A DNA stretch of 64,000 nt, taken from assembly GCA_027625915.1 (NCBI GenBank), contig JANTQA010000015.1:7407001-7471000 (forward strand), in the 5' to 3' direction. Source of the stretch: Anaeramoeba flamelloides (Eukaryota; Metamonada; Anaeramoebidae). The first letter of the stretch is position 1. The number at the start of each line of letters is the position of its first letter. The notes beneath the pieces were generated by a model that ran no database searches, was not told the DNA's origin, and saw nothing but the letters and a program-made list of their open reading frames with translations. Positions 1-11,640 of the stretch are shown here, piece after piece. The translations under genes were made by a program, and so were the position numbers.

Positions 1-545
1 AAACTCTCAATTTCGAAAAATAAAATTTTAAAAAAAAAAATCATTTCTTATTGTATAATTTCTAAAAGGATAAAATTTCTTTAATTTGAAACACATTGTT
101 TTCTTTTGTAACAAATCAATTTAATTTGATTTAATACTAATTTTGAATTGCTTTGTTACTCTCCAAATCGGAAAAAATAAGAAATTTCTAACAATAGTTC
201 TTGAAAAATAATAACTCATTTCAGAAATATATATATATATATATATATATAAACTTCAAGTTGTCTAAAAAGCTACAAAGAGCGAAACTGCAAAACTAAC
301 ACAATTGTTTTTAAAAATTATAGATTATAACCATTCAAATTGTAAATTGAGTGACACACTTTAGCACTTTTTTATATAAATACGCTCTTTTTTGATTCTT
401 GATTTGTGTCAATCAATCATACATCATAAGTTGGTTTTTGATTTTTGATTGATATTCGGCACTAATAAAAATGAAAAAAATTTTTTTTGCCATTTCGGAA
501 AATTATATTTCACAAAAATAACTCGACCCTGAATTAAAAACAAAG
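1..545 (+). repeat. Old dispersed repeat, copy 1 (uninterrupted)
   Basis: This stretch lines up, in the same order and orientation, with 10560-11640. Shared landmarks are a block reading roughly AAAGNGNNAAACTNNNAAACTAACAC near 276-302 (10836-10863 in the other copy), then AAATTGTAAATTGAGTG (ATTATAAATTAAGTG in the other), then TTGGTTTTTGATTTTTGATT and GCCATTTCGGAAAATTAT at 430-505. The two copies are diverged and indel-rich. The window begins inside or at the edge of this copy, so its left end is unknown. No coding capacity is visible. Confidence 0.55.
227..251. repeat. (AT)n microsatellite
   Basis: Uninterrupted AT dinucleotide run of about 25 bases inside the first dispersed-repeat copy. 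Confidence 0.95.
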
Positions 546-702
546 AAAAAATGAAAAATAAATTGTAATGAGCAAACAAAATAAACAACACCAAAAACAA
601 AAATTTAAAAAGTCACTTAACAATATTACAAATTATTTTATTTAGATTAATTGGTTAATATGTTCAATTAGGAGAGAAAATCAAATTTCTCAAAATAGAA
701 TT

Positions 703-1302
703 TTACATTATTGAACACCTTACTCTTCGTTTTTTTTTCTTTGAAGATTTTCTTTTTTTCTTATTATTTAAATTGTTTTCTTTTTCAAAAAGTTTTTCTT
801 TTTGGTTATTAATTTCTCTGACTGATTCAAAAAATGCTTCGTCAACATTAGTTCGATATTTTGCTGATGTTTCTAAAAAAGGACAACCATAAGTTTTTGC
901 CAAATCTTGTCCTTCCCCTGTTGAAATTTGCCTTTGATTTTCAAGATCGCTTTTGTTTCCTACAATGATGATTGGAACCTCGTCAGAATCTTTCACTCTT
1001 GTGATTTGTTCGTGAAATGTTGCTATTTCATCAAAAGATTTTCGGTCGGTAACTGAATACACAATTAAAAACGCTTCACCACTTCTCATATATGAATCTC
1101 TCATGGCAGAGTATTCTTCTTGTCCTGCTGTATCGAGAATGTCTAAAAGATGCGTTTCGTCATCAATTTTTACTTGCCTTCTGTATGCGTCTTCGATCGT
1201 TGGATCGTATTCTTCAACAAAATGTGATTGAACAAATTGGACTGTTAGTGCAGATTTTCCAACACCACCACCTCCAACAACGACTAATTTTTTGTTATTC
1301 AT
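703..1302 (-). CDS. Ras family small GTPase (farnesylated type)
   Basis: A 199-residue single-exon Ras protein, a GTP-switched membrane signalling protein. Numbering matches human Ras through the first half: P-loop GGGGVGKS at 10-17, switch I DPTIEDAY at 33-40 with Thr35, DTAGQE at 57-62 with Gln61, NKSD at 116-119, and ETSAK at 144-148 after a one-residue insertion. Gly12, Gly13 and Gln61 are wild type, so a normal GTPase cycle is expected. The tail is an unusually long Lys/Arg stretch ([13 protein letters not shown]) ending in the CaaX box CSIM. The terminal Met predicts farnesylation, as in K-Ras4B, with the polybasic patch binding acidic membrane lipids. The body is closer to Ras than to Rap, Ral or Rho. 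Start is ATG at 1302 and stop is TAA at 703-705. It is divergent from the CH-domain gene across a 2.1-kb spacer. Confidence 0.97.
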   Translation of the reverse strand: MNNKKLVVVGGGGVGKSALTVQFVQSHFVEEYDPTIEDAYRRQVKIDDETHLLDILDTAGQEEYSAMRDSYMRSGEAFLIVYSVTDRKSFDEIATFHEQITRVKDSDEVPIIIVGNKSDLENQRQISTGEGQDLAKTYGCPFLETSAKYRTNVDEAFFESVREINNQKEKLFEKENNLNNKKKRKSSKKKKRRVRCSIM

Positions 1303-3392
1303 TTTTTAATATTTTGATTTGTTATTTTTTTATTTGAAAAATAAATTGTGTTTTGAAAATAAAATGAATTTTTATTTGTTGTTTTTTGTTTAAAAATTAA
1401 CTTGTTGTTTTATTTCTTAAAACTCAAATTTTCTTCTAAAAATGTTCTTTGCCTAGATTTACTCAATTGAGATTATATTGGTTATTTCATAAAAATTTTG
1501 GATTATTTTTAATTTATTTTCCAAATTCGAGAGACTAGATTAAATTCAAATTATCTTTCCATTTTTCCAAAATTAGTAAAATCTATTTGTAATTATCTAA
1601 CAAAATCAAAACTTATAGGCTAGAGTATTAGAAATAAATCTCAAGAACCAATAAAAAGGAATGATTAAAATAAGATGTTATAGAAATTTGAAAGAAGGAG
1701 TAAATAAAAATTTCAAAAAGTGTTGTTGAAATAATAAACCATCTCTATTCCAGAATTAGTATTAACTTTTTTCGAATTTTGAGAGCATTTCTTTTTCAAA
1801 ATAAGAGAAACAATTTCCTTTCCCGGTAAATTTCTAATAAATTTCAAAAAATTTTTTGTTCAATTTCCATTTTTATAAATCTTTGAACTGTTTCTTATCA
1901 AACAGTCAAGTACAAGTATATTAGGAAATAAAACCAATTTTACAGAGTTTTTTAACACTTGACTTCATAAAATGCATTATTCAAAGTTTGAACATAAAAA
2001 TTTCAAAAAAGAAATCATGTAAACAATTCCACACAAAAATTGCAATTTATGGGTATTGGCTTCAATATTTCTGATTTTTGAAAATTAAATTAGAGTCCGG
2101 TGAGCTATTCTAAAAGTGAAATAAGAATAGTCTATTCCTCTTTGTTGAATTTATAAAATTAAATTTTATGATGGCTTGAAAAACAGCTATATGGAAAGTT
2201 GAATCCAAATTTTCTTTGATTTATTTTTCAACAAATATAAAGAGGTGAATCAGAAATGATAACTGGTGTCTGAATAATTAATTCAAAAATAAATTTTCAC
2301 TTCTTTCCCCATTAACCGAATTTCACCAAACAAATTACAATTACAAACATGGGTAGAAAAAAAATTGTTAACAGGCTTTAAAATGGGTTTGACAAATTAA
2401 ATATTTAAAAGAGTGTCGCAAATAGTTCTATTGAGCTTTTTCATCTGTGTTCATTAGAATTTCAAAAGATCTTTGAACATGAATTAGAAACCCCAATCGA
2501 ATGAACTAATTGATCGTTTAATTGTTTTAATTATTCGCTCCCCCAATATGATTATCGTATAAACCAAAAATTACCACCAATTGAAAAAGAGATCTCTTCA
2601 AAAATCTTTAGAGGGCACAATTTTATTTGTTTCATCCTTTCTGTTTGTGGCTTGTAACTATGGAAGGGACACTAAATGAAAAATGTTCTCCTATTTCAAA
2701 TTCAAATATCTCTTGCGTTCGCGATCTTGGGTATACGATTTAGAATGCCTCTTCGCCATTTACAAAATAATCCTTGTTCATGAGATTATCAAAATGGTGA
2801 TTACATTTCCAACAATGTGTTTATTCAATGAATAAAAAAAATTTCTTTTTGGAATTTTTATTCTTTCTTTGGGTTGTTGTTTTGATCTTATCCAACAAAG
2901 ATTATTACAAAGAACTTTAATCTCATTTTACTTTAATTTATGATCACTTTTGTAATTGTTCATTTTGAAAAGTGAATTACATTATTTTAACTTTAAAAAC
3001 AAATAGAAAAAAATGAGAAGGGAAAACAAGAAAGTTGTGAAAAAAATAAAAATAAGAACACAATCTGCAATTCCTAATTAAAAAAAAAATGAAAGGAAAC
3101 ACACCCTTTTATTAGAAATGTGAGATTTTACTGGAAAACCAAAAATTTACAATAAAAGTTAAAAAAAAAAAAAAATCTAAAAAGTAAAAAAAAGTAAATT
3201 CAAAAATACCCAAACTAAGATAATTTTAAAGACCATGTATCGAAATTAAATTCTTTGTTCAGTTAAAAACAGGAATTTTATTTCAAATTTCATACTATAA
3301 ATAAATATTTTTTATTTTTTTCAACTTTTTTTTCGAATCTTCTTTTCCTTTCTTTTCACTTCGAGAAAGAATCCAAAAAAGAACAGCAATTA
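1303..3392. other. Divergent intergenic spacer, 2.1 kb
   Basis: AT-rich spacer between the Ras gene (minus) and the CH-domain gene (plus), so it should hold both promoters. I recognise no conserved promoter motif. The part just before the plus-strand ATG (about 3300-3392) is T- then A-rich. No ORF in it has a protein-like composition, and I could not assign any repeat family to it. Confidence 0.6.
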
Positions 3393-6300
3393 ATGTCTCG
3401 TGCTCTTAAAAATTACAAAAAAGATGATTACCAAACATTCCGAGGGACACTCGTCAAAGAAAGACATCAAAAATTACTCAAAGAACGTGAAGATATTATC
3501 GTTTGGCTCCGTAGTATCTTTTCCCAAACGGATTTATCCAATGATGAATTTTTTTCTGCGTCTGGGATCTATTTGTGCCAGCTGCTGAATATCCTCCGTC
3601 CTACTGAAATGATCAGGTACGTGCTAACAAACTTCACAATCACACAAACAACAGAGAATTTGAATTCTTATCATGAAGCGATAGTCAATGAGTTTGGGTT
3701 TGAAAAGAGTGGGCTCTTTGAAGTAACGGAATTCTTTAATGATCCTACACTCCCAAAAACGCAGCTAGTGCCAACACTCAATTATTTAAAAGATTGGTTC
3801 TATACAAAAGGCATTGAAAAAAACAGTGACACTAAATTCCGAAAGGTGTTTGTGACAAAAAAAGATTTAGATCCCAAAGGCAAACTCTATTTAAAGCTCC
3901 AACAATTAATCAAAAAAAAAAAAACAAATCTCGAAGATTCTGAGAATATTAATTTAACAATAGAAATTGAAAACCAATTCTTCAAGGATCCCTCAGGTTC
4001 TGATTTTGATACCAATTCCAAATCTGAGTTGAGCGAACCCTCGTCTTTCTCATTCCAAAATTCTCAAAGTAATGAAAATTCCGAAGATTCGGAAAAATCA
4101 GATAAATCAGAAAAATCTGGAAAAGGAATCAGTTTTCTGGACGAAATAGATCAAAAAAATAAGGAGAAACGTGACTCTAAAAAATCACCATCTGAATCAG
4201 GCCAAAAGTTGAAAGACAGCTCTTCCTCGAGCAGTGGTTTTAATTCTGACTCTGACTCTGATTCTGACCTTAATTTTTCTGATCAATCAGAACAAGACAA
4301 AGCAAAATCAAATCAAAATTTAAAAGCGTCACAAGTTGTGAACGATTATAAGTTAGATTCAGGGCATGAATCAGAAAAAAAAAGTGAATTTGAAAAAGAA
4401 AAAAAAAGTGGAAGTGAAAGTGAAAGCGATAATACTGATAAGAAAGGCAATGATAGTAGTAGTGGCAGTGGTTTTAGCAACGAAAGTAAAAGTGAAAGTG
4501 AGGGTAATAATGATAAAGACAATGAAAATAAAAAGACAAAAGAAACAGCAACAACGGAAATGGAAAAAGCTGATCTAGTAGAAAAATCTCTTCCTAAAGA
4601 AAATTCCAGATCTGACTCAAATATTACAAGCTCAGAATCAAAATCAGAGAAAGAAAGTGGAAGTGGAAATGAAAATAAAAGTAGAAGTGATGTTGAAAGC
4701 GAAAACGAAAAGGATAATAAGAATAAAAGCAATGGTAGTAGTAGTGGAAGTGGTTTTAGCCACAAAAGTAAAAGCGAAAGCGAAAACGATAATAAGAATA
4801 AAAGTAGTGATAGCAGTTATTTTAGTATTGAAAATAAAAGTGAAAATGAAAATAAAGGCGAAAGTGAGAGTAATAAAATTGGCAGTGACAGTGAAAGTGA
4901 AAATGAGAGTAATAATGATAAAGGTCAAGAAAAAAATGCGATAAAAGAAACAACAACAATAGAAATGGAAACAGAAATGGAAACCGAAATGAAAAATGTC
5001 AAACTGGAAGAAAAATCTCTTCCTAAAGAAAATTCCAGATCTGATTCAAATATTACAAGCTCAGAATCAAAATCAGAGAAGGAAAGTGGAAGTGGAAGTG
5101 GAAGTGAGAATGAAAATGAAAATAAAAGCGAAAGTGAAATTGATGTTGAGAGCGAAAGCGAAAACGAAAAGGATAATATGAATAAAAGTGTCGGTTTTAG
5201 TAGTGATTCTAGTAACGAAAGCAAAGATGGGCATGAAAATCCAAATAAAAATAAAAGTACAAGTAGAAGTGAAAGCGAAAGTGAAAGCGATAATAACAAT
5301 AAAGATAGCAATGATAGTAGTAGTAGCAGTGAATTTAGCAGTGAATTTAGTTGCGGTTTTAGTAGCGAAAGTAACAGAGGAAACGAAAAAATATACTCTG
5401 AAAATGAATCTGAAAACGAAAACGAAATAGTTAGTAGTGATGAATTGCAATTATTAGAAATCTTAAAGAATTTGAAAAAAGAGAAAAAAAGATATCAAAA
5501 AGAACATAACGAATTAAAAATCCAATTAAATACCTTAAATCTCCAAATAAAAAATGAGCAAAAGTATGACACAAAAGAAAAGCCGAATCATAATCCCCTT
5601 GTAGAAATTGAAAATGAAAATTCAAGTTCTTATTTTAGTTCAGAATTGCCAACGGAACTTTCCGAGAAGAAATTCTTGAAGAAGGGGACTGTTAAAAGGG
5701 GTAAAGGTAAGGGTCAAGATAATGATAATAAATCCCTTGCGACAAGTGCTATATCTTCATCCGTCTCTCTGGGCATTGTTCGTTCAACCGGTAGACAAAC
5801 TTTTAGAAAGGGGCCAATGATGGGATCCGGTGTTCTTTTGGCCAAATGTTATCCACTCTTTCAAAAATATATTGAATTACAATATGAGGAAATATATCCA
5901 AAAACTGAAAATAAAAAATTTCTACAACTAGAGAACGTAAAAACAAGAATCGAGGAAATGTATCAATATGATCGGGGCTTACTTGAATGCTTTTTTTTAA
6001 TAAACACCTTTAAAGAATGGCCAACAATTCCAAAAAACACAATCAGCCCCGAGAAACTATTCAAAAAGAACAAAGATAAAATATTCCGATCACAAATGAA
6101 AAAACACATCACTGCTCTTAGTAGAAGGTTTGAAAGGGTCCGTCAACAGAACGAAATGTGGCTTCGAATGGGGAGATGCTACCACGATGTTCGCATTGAC
6201 AATTCCGGCTGTGGGTTGTTTAGAAACGGGAAGATATGGTTTGAAAAAAAATTACTCAGAATTACAATCAATGGCATCGGCATCGTTTTGGAATTAAAAT

Positions 6301-6968
6301 GGAAAGATAATATTAGAATCTTGTTAGATACGCAAAAAAAATTAAATTTCATGCTTATCGACAATGGAAATCCTAATCAAGTAATTATCCATGCATTGAA
6401 TCCACACAGCAGAAGGGTTATCGTGTTTCTTTTAATGAAATATTTCCAGTCAAAGGGCAAGAATAAACTAATTGGTAAAAACGATGAAAATATTAATTTC
6501 AATATGATGAACATCAAACCAAGCAATAATAAATCCAATTTATTTGATTTGAGTGTAATGCCGCCATTGTATTCGCCAAAAAGTAGCGAAAAGAAATATT
6601 TTATTAATAATCAAAATATGTTTAAGAAAAGATTTTTTAATAAAAAACTAAATCGTTTCCAAATACAACCTTTGGTGGCAAATAAAGTTATTTTTGTTGT
6701 GCATATACCAGTCAAAAAAAAGGTACCCTTTGAGCCTGGATTTATAATCATTGAAAAAACTGGGTTTAAAATTAGAATTAAATACAAGAAATTTATCAAA
6801 TTTTCTTCCAAATTTCCTTACAAATTTTCAATTCACCCAAAACAAAAAAGGGCCATTGAAATTACCTCTTCGTCTACAAAACTTGATAAATATACAATTG
6901 TTGCTCTAAATACACACCAAGCACAATTGATCTTAAAATTTATATCATATTTTAGAAACCTCTATTAA
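3393..6968 (+). CDS. CH-domain protein with long Ser/Glu-rich linker and two similar C-terminal beta-rich domains
   Basis: A 1191-residue intronless protein. Residues about 28-140 resemble a single calponin-homology domain: a tryptophan helix (IIVWLRSIF), the core LCQLLNILRP, then NSYHEAIVNEFGF, SGLFEVTEFF and the closing QLVPTLNYLKDW. CH domains usually bind actin or act in scaffolding. Residues about 200-690 are a Ser/Glu/Asn/Lys low-complexity linker. A short coiled coil follows (about 690-730, LQLLEILKNLKKEKKRYQKE). Residues about 800-930 are a helical region I do not recognise. The last 260 residues contain two beta-rich stretches that each end in a matching unit, ALNPHSRRVIVFLLMKYF and ALNTHQAQLILKFISYF, suggesting a duplicated PH-like fold (inference). 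ATG at 3393 follows an A-rich leader and an AATAAA lies at 6973. Exact function is unknown. Confidence 0.88.
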   Translation: MSRALKNYKKDDYQTFRGTLVKERHQKLLKEREDIIVWLRSIFSQTDLSNDEFFSASGIYLCQLLNILRPTEMIRYVLTNFTITQTTENLNSYHEAIVNEFGFEKSGLFEVTEFFNDPTLPKTQLVPTLNYLKDWFYTKGIEKNSDTKFRKVFVTKKDLDPKGKLYLKLQQLIKKKKTNLEDSENINLTIEIENQFFKDPSGSDFDTNSKSELSEPSSFSFQNSQSNENSEDSEKSDKSEKSGKGISFLDEIDQKNKEKRDSKKSPSESGQKLKDSSSSSSGFNSDSDSDSDLNFSDQSEQDKAKSNQNLKASQVVNDYKLDSGHESEKKSEFEKEKKSGSESESDNTDKKGNDSSSGSGFSNESKSESEGNNDKDNENKKTKETATTEMEKADLVEKSLPKENSRSDSNITSSESKSEKESGSGNENKSRSDVESENEKDNKNKSNGSSSGSGFSHKSKSESENDNKNKSSDSSYFSIENKSENENKGESESNKIGSDSESENESNNDKGQEKNAIKETTTIEMETEMETEMKNVKLEEKSLPKENSRSDSNITSSESKSEKESGSGSGSENENENKSESEIDVESESENEKDNMNKSVGFSSDSSNESKDGHENPNKNKSTSRSESESESDNNNKDSNDSSSSSEFSSEFSCGFSSESNRGNEKIYSENESENENEIVSSDELQLLEILKNLKKEKKRYQKEHNELKIQLNTLNLQIKNEQKYDTKEKPNHNPLVEIENENSSSYFSSELPTELSEKKFLKKGTVKRGKGKGQDNDNKSLATSAISSSVSLGIVRSTGRQTFRKGPMMGSGVLLAKCYPLFQKYIELQYEEIYPKTENKKFLQLENVKTRIEEMYQYDRGLLECFFLINTFKEWPTIPKNTISPEKLFKKNKDKIFRSQMKKHITALSRRFERVRQQNEMWLRMGRCYHDVRIDNSGCGLFRNGKIWFEKKLLRITINGIGIVLELKWKDNIRILLDTQKKLNFMLIDNGNPNQVIIHALNPHSRRVIVFLLMKYFQSKGKNKLIGKNDENINFNMMNIKPSNNKSNLFDLSVMPPLYSPKSSEKKYFINNQNMFKKRFFNKKLNRFQIQPLVANKVIFVVHIPVKKKVPFEPGFIIIEKTGFKIRIKYKKFIKFSSKFPYKFSIHPKQKRAIEITSSSTKLDKYTIVALNTHQAQLILKFISYFRNLY
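4580..5230 (+). repeat. Intragenic duplication within the Ser/Glu-rich linker
   Basis: About 85 bases at 4581-4664 recur almost identically at 5009-5093, about 428 bases downstream. Both encode KSLPKENSRSDSNITSSESK and its continuation. Sequence before each copy (KETATTEME and KETTTIEME) and after each copy (SENEKDNKNKS and SENEKDNMNKS) also corresponds, so the duplicated unit is several hundred bases long. The near identity of the core against the looser flanks suggests a recent duplication or gene conversion. Confidence 0.85.
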
Positions 6969-9900
6969 ATTATGAATAAACTATTTAATATTTTGATCTA
7001 TTATTTTACTATTTTTTTTTTTTTCATTTTATAATTTTTCAAATTTTTTTCAAATAACCCATTGATAAATTATTTTTCTTCCTTTGATCAAAAATAATTA
7101 TTTTTTATTTTTGGTTTTAGATTTTCAATCTATATATCTTGATGTTTCAATATAATAAACAATTATAAAAGTTCAGTTATTTGTAAACTTTATAATTATT
7201 TTATCATTTTTTTTTTTTTATATGTGTTACTAATTTTTAAATATTCTTGTATCTAATAAATTTTCGTTTTTTTTTAAAGTGTGAAGTCTTTTTATCGATT
7301 GTTCCATATTACAGATATTATTGGGTTTATAAGCTTGTTACAAGATTCTATAAATTAAAACACTTGAATAAAATATTATCTCTGAAAATCCATATCCCTC
7401 AAAAAATAGTTTTATTTTTCCTTCTTTGAAGGTTTTTAGCGAAAAAATTAGATTAAAATATATGTTATATTTTATTTCGTAAATCATTTATTAATAAGAC
7501 TCGTTATTTGGCATTGTTTTTAATTTTGATTATTTTAATCTAATCGAAAAAAAAAAAAAAAATGAAGTGTTCTATGACGTTCTGTAATGATTCTTAGTTG
7601 CTTACAATATCATTCGGTTTATAGTTATTATTTAATTTTAAATAGAATAGTACAATATTTTTTTATAATAAATAAATCAAAAGCATTTATAAAACAAATG
7701 TAGACTTATTTTATAATGTTATTGGGTGTAGTTTATTAAGTTTTGTTTGAAATTCAGGAACAGTAACCTTTTAATTTTGAAAACTAAATCATTGGCTTTT
7801 AACTATGTTCCAAGCAAACTGTTCAAGTTGTATTGTAGAAAAAAATTAACTTTGCTGATTTTTATCTAATGTTCTTGATAAAATCAATTTTTAATCTTTT
7901 GATCAAAGTCATTTTTTTCAAATTTAACCAATTTTTTCATTTGTTTTTTCAAATTTTAATTTATTTATTGTCTTATTTGTCAATTTAATTTGTTTTTTGT
8001 TGTTTTTTTTTTGGGTAAGTTATTTTGAAAAAAATATAAGATATTAGAAAAATTCGATTACCATTAAGAGCATTGTAACTTTTTAATATTGTTTAATTGT
8101 TTTATCTTAATGTTCAAAAAATCTTTTTGTTAAGGAATTTTCATGAAAAAAATAGTAAAAACAATACATTATAACCGCTTAAAATGTATTTCTTTTTTTG
8201 AAAGTTTTTGATTTTAAATGTTATTAAATTTTTAAAAGGGGAATATGAATTTATTGTAAAAATTAAAAAGTGAATTGTTCATCAGATTTGATTATTAATA
8301 ATTTTTGGATACCAAAAAATCAATTTTTTTTTTTTCAAATTTATTGTTTCAAATTAATTATGTTTTTTAAAACCGGAGTTTTCTGATATAGTTGGGATAT
8401 TCATTTTTTTTACGTTTCTAAAAAAATATCTTAGTGGAAATATTTGTTAATTGATAATAATAAATTAAGTGAAATATTAATGCCAATTGAGTGAATGACT
8501 ATGGTGTTTATTTCAAAATAGGTTTGTTGAAATATTTCTATAAAAAGAAAAAAAACAAAAATAAATTTTTTGGAGTAAAAAATATATGACCAATTTTAAT
8601 AAAAAACTGGAAATATGGAAAGGATACAAACGATTTTTCTCAACAGTGAATGGTACTTATATGTTTTAAATTCTATTTGAAAAAAATGTTGAGATTAAAA
8701 AAGCTTGTGAAAATGATTTTTTTGATCAAAAGGGAAATAATAAATGGCTAATTTACACCCTAAAAAATGCCAGATAAAACTGATACTATAAAATTTAATC
8801 CATTTTATGAATGTAATAATATATTAAAAAACAAATTTTAATATTAATGGAACCTGTATAGATGGTAGTTAATAATTTTGTATATTTAGCAAAACTATTT
8901 TTTAAAAATTGTTGATTCGCTTTAATATGTTAAATGAAGTTTTTATGAGCGTTTGTCCCATACCCTTATCAAAAAAATATTTTCACTATTTATAGATCAG
9001 AATCATTTTTTCTAATTTTGTTAAATTTTTCTTTTTTTTTCCTTTTGTTATTTTTTTCATTTTTTTTTTTTTGATGGTCTTTTTTTTGTAAAAGATCATG
9101 AAAAAAAAATATCTTACAAAATATAAATAATCACGATGAAAATTTTGACTGTTTAAATTACTTTAAAAGGACTTTAATCATTAGCCAAAAATCATCATGT
9201 TAACTTTTTTTCAGGAAAAGTTCAGTGATAAATAATCCATAAGACTCATTTTCTAAAGTGTGATTTCTCTTTTTTTTAATTTTTGGTTTTTTTTTTTTTA
9301 TTTTTAAAATATCGGGTTTTTTATATTTAGAATGATTTAAAAGTGAATTATAAATATAATTTAATTATTTGTAGTTCTTGACTACTCAAAGATATATATA
9401 TATATATATATATATATTCATTTTTTATTTTTGGTGAGTCACAATTTTTGAAATGAGGTTTATTTTTATGATAATTAAATTTAATAAAGATATTTTAAAA
9501 TAAAATTAAACATTTTTTTGGAACAAGTTTATATTTTATTGAGGTATATCCTTTCCTTAAATTATAATCAGAGCTAAAGTTTAAAAAGAAATTTTTTATA
9601 AACATTTTCTTTACTATTTTTTTGAATAATTACAATTAAAAAATAACAAATTTGAAAATAAAATAGAGAACTTTAAGGAACTTTTTAGGTATCAAATAAA
9701 AACAATTAAATCATCATTCCAAAAAAATTATAAACTTTGATCTTGACAAACACTCTTTTAAAAGTTTATAATTTTTTTTTAAATATTTACATTTATAATA
9801 ATTTCCCTAATGAAATCGTGAACAATTCTAAACATTTTATATTATGATTTTTTTTTTGTGAAATATTAATAATTTTCTAACATATAAGAAACAATCAATT

Positions 9901-10559
9901 TTTTACAATATGGGGTCTAGTTACTTATAATTAATCTGATCCTCGGAAAATTGATGTATAAAAGCAAAAAATATGAAGGTTGGTTTGAATTCAATTTAGT
10001 TGATTAAGGTTAAATAATAATATAAAAATCATAGGATCTTTGGTTTCATAGTAAAAAAAAAAAAAAAAAACAAGAAAAAATTATTCAAAGGATCTCAATT
10101 ATATAAAAGGCAATTAAAAAAGCGGTTTTAATAGATCTCTCAATTGTAAAAATTTAAATAACTAAAAAAAAAAAAATAATAATAATAGAATCTGAAGGAA
10201 AAAAAATGAAACCAATAAAAAAAAATTAAACTCATATTAAAAACCCAAAATTATTAATTTCAAAAAAACAAAAATTTTAAACAGGATTCTCAATACTAAT
10301 AAATTACTTTAAAATTAACTAACATAATTAGTTTTTTTTCAACTTTATCAAATTAGAATATGAATCAATCACAAGAGTTCTTTCGAATAATATTTTGATA
10401 ATTTTACAAAGTTTCTTTAGATGCAAACCAATAAAGGGTTTTCTCTTCCTCTATTCAAAATTGCGTTAAAAAATGAAAGAAAAAATAATATCAATTAAAA
10501 CTTTTCCTACTTTTATTTAAATTTATCAGTGGGTAAATTTATAAAACAAAGTAAAAAAT
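6969..10559. other. AT-rich spacer without recognisable genes
   Basis: About 3.6 kb of extremely AT-rich sequence rich in A and T homopolymers. Short ORFs here have the Phe/Ile/Lys/Asn composition expected from random AT-rich DNA. I found no tRNA-like or repeat-family match apart from an (AT)n run. It separates the CH-domain gene from a pair of nested repeats. Confidence 0.6.
9392..9417. repeat. (AT)n microsatellite
   Basis: Uninterrupted AT dinucleotide run of about 26 bases. Confidence 0.95.
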
Positions 10560-11640
10560 TTGAGAGTTTGTGGATTCAAAAAATTCAACTCTGAAAAAAA
10601 AAATTATTTTGTTTTATTTTATTATATTTTCAAAAGATTAAATTTCTTCACTTTACAGAAAATTTTTTTCTTTTACAACAAAACAAATTTAATTCAATTT
10701 AATTTAATTCGGGGTTATTTAAAAACTCACGATATTTGAAAAAGTAAGGATTTTTTTAACATTTTTTTTATCGAAATAATCCATTTTAAAAATGAAAAAA
10801 ATAAAAATAAAAACTTTGAGAGAACTTATAAAGCGCCAAAGAAAGACACTTCGAAACTAACACCGTTGCAATCAAAATGAATCTTCACAACAATTTAAAT
10901 TATAAATTAAGTGTAAAGTAGAGAAAAAAATACCTGACATAAAAATAATCCCGGACAGAATTTTTAATTGTGAATATTAGTAAAATTTTTATCTAATTTC
11001 ATTTATTTATAATCAAATCCTTTTTTTAAGAAGCAAACTTTTAAAAATTTTAACTCACCCACTTATTAGAATGATGATTAATGAAATCACACTTGTTCAA
11101 AACACCATTCAATCAATCAAAAAACAAGAATAAAAATTATCATTTTCCAAACTCTAGTAAACCTCTATTAAACTTGATTGTTTTTCAAAAAAAAAATGAT
11201 CTACTTAGGTTATCAAACAATTACTCGAGTATTCTAGAGACCCCTTACTTTGATGCACTTTAGGTAGGTTTTTTACTTGTTTCATTAAAATATTTGGTTT
11301 TTTATAATAAGGAATTAGATTGAAAATAAATGAAATTAAACAAAAATTTTTACTAATATTAACAATTAAAAATCTTTCCAGGGATTTTTTTCAAGTCCGG
11401 TATTTTTTTTCCTACTCTATCTCTTTTTTGTAAGTTTTTTTCTCAAAATGTCCTAGTTTTTCATTATTGATTGTTAGAAATCGATCAAACTTCACATGTT
11501 GATTGGTTTTTAATTGTTTTTAGTTTCATAAAAAATTCCAAGAAAATTCTTTTTTCCATTTCAGAAAAATTATTTTTTATCGTAATGACTCTACCCGCAA
11601 ACCAAATGAGAGTGCTGTTATTCCTTTTTCTGTTTAAAGT
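10560..11640 (+). repeat. Old dispersed repeat, copy 2, split by an inserted inverted-repeat element
   Basis: Diverged copy of the repeat at 1-545. The left part (10560-10920) matches positions 1-355 and the right part (about 11460-11640) matches about 420-545, including TTGGTTTTT and CCATTTCAGAAAAATTAT. The two parts are separated by about 500 bases absent from copy 1, and that extra block has inverted ends. The insertion is therefore younger than the host repeat. Confidence 0.55.
10928..11426. mobile_element. Non-autonomous inverted-repeat (MITE-like) element nested in an older repeat
   Basis: The left end, from about 10928 (AGAGAAAAAAATACCTGAC), is repeated in reverse complement at the right end, finishing near 11426. 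The imperfect inverted repeat is about 90-100 bases. Paired landmarks are TTTTTAATTGTGAATATTAG (left) with TTTTTAATTGTTAATATTAG (right, reverse complement), and AATTTCATTTATTTATAATC with AATTTCATTTATTTTCAATC. The interior of about 300 bases has no protein-like ORF. Target duplication is not clear, so exact ends are uncertain by several bases. Confidence 0.7.

Noticed and set aside
2700-2760. A locally GC-richer patch examined as a possible tRNA gene
   Set aside because: No cloverleaf pairing and no TTCGANNC T-loop could be found there; no tRNA was found anywhere else by eye.
4346-5450. Several ORFs on both strands inside the CH-linker gene
   Set aside because: They are frame shadows of the repetitive Ser/Glu codons, with Leu/Ser- or Lys/Val-only composition, while the main frame is continuous and has domains at both ends.
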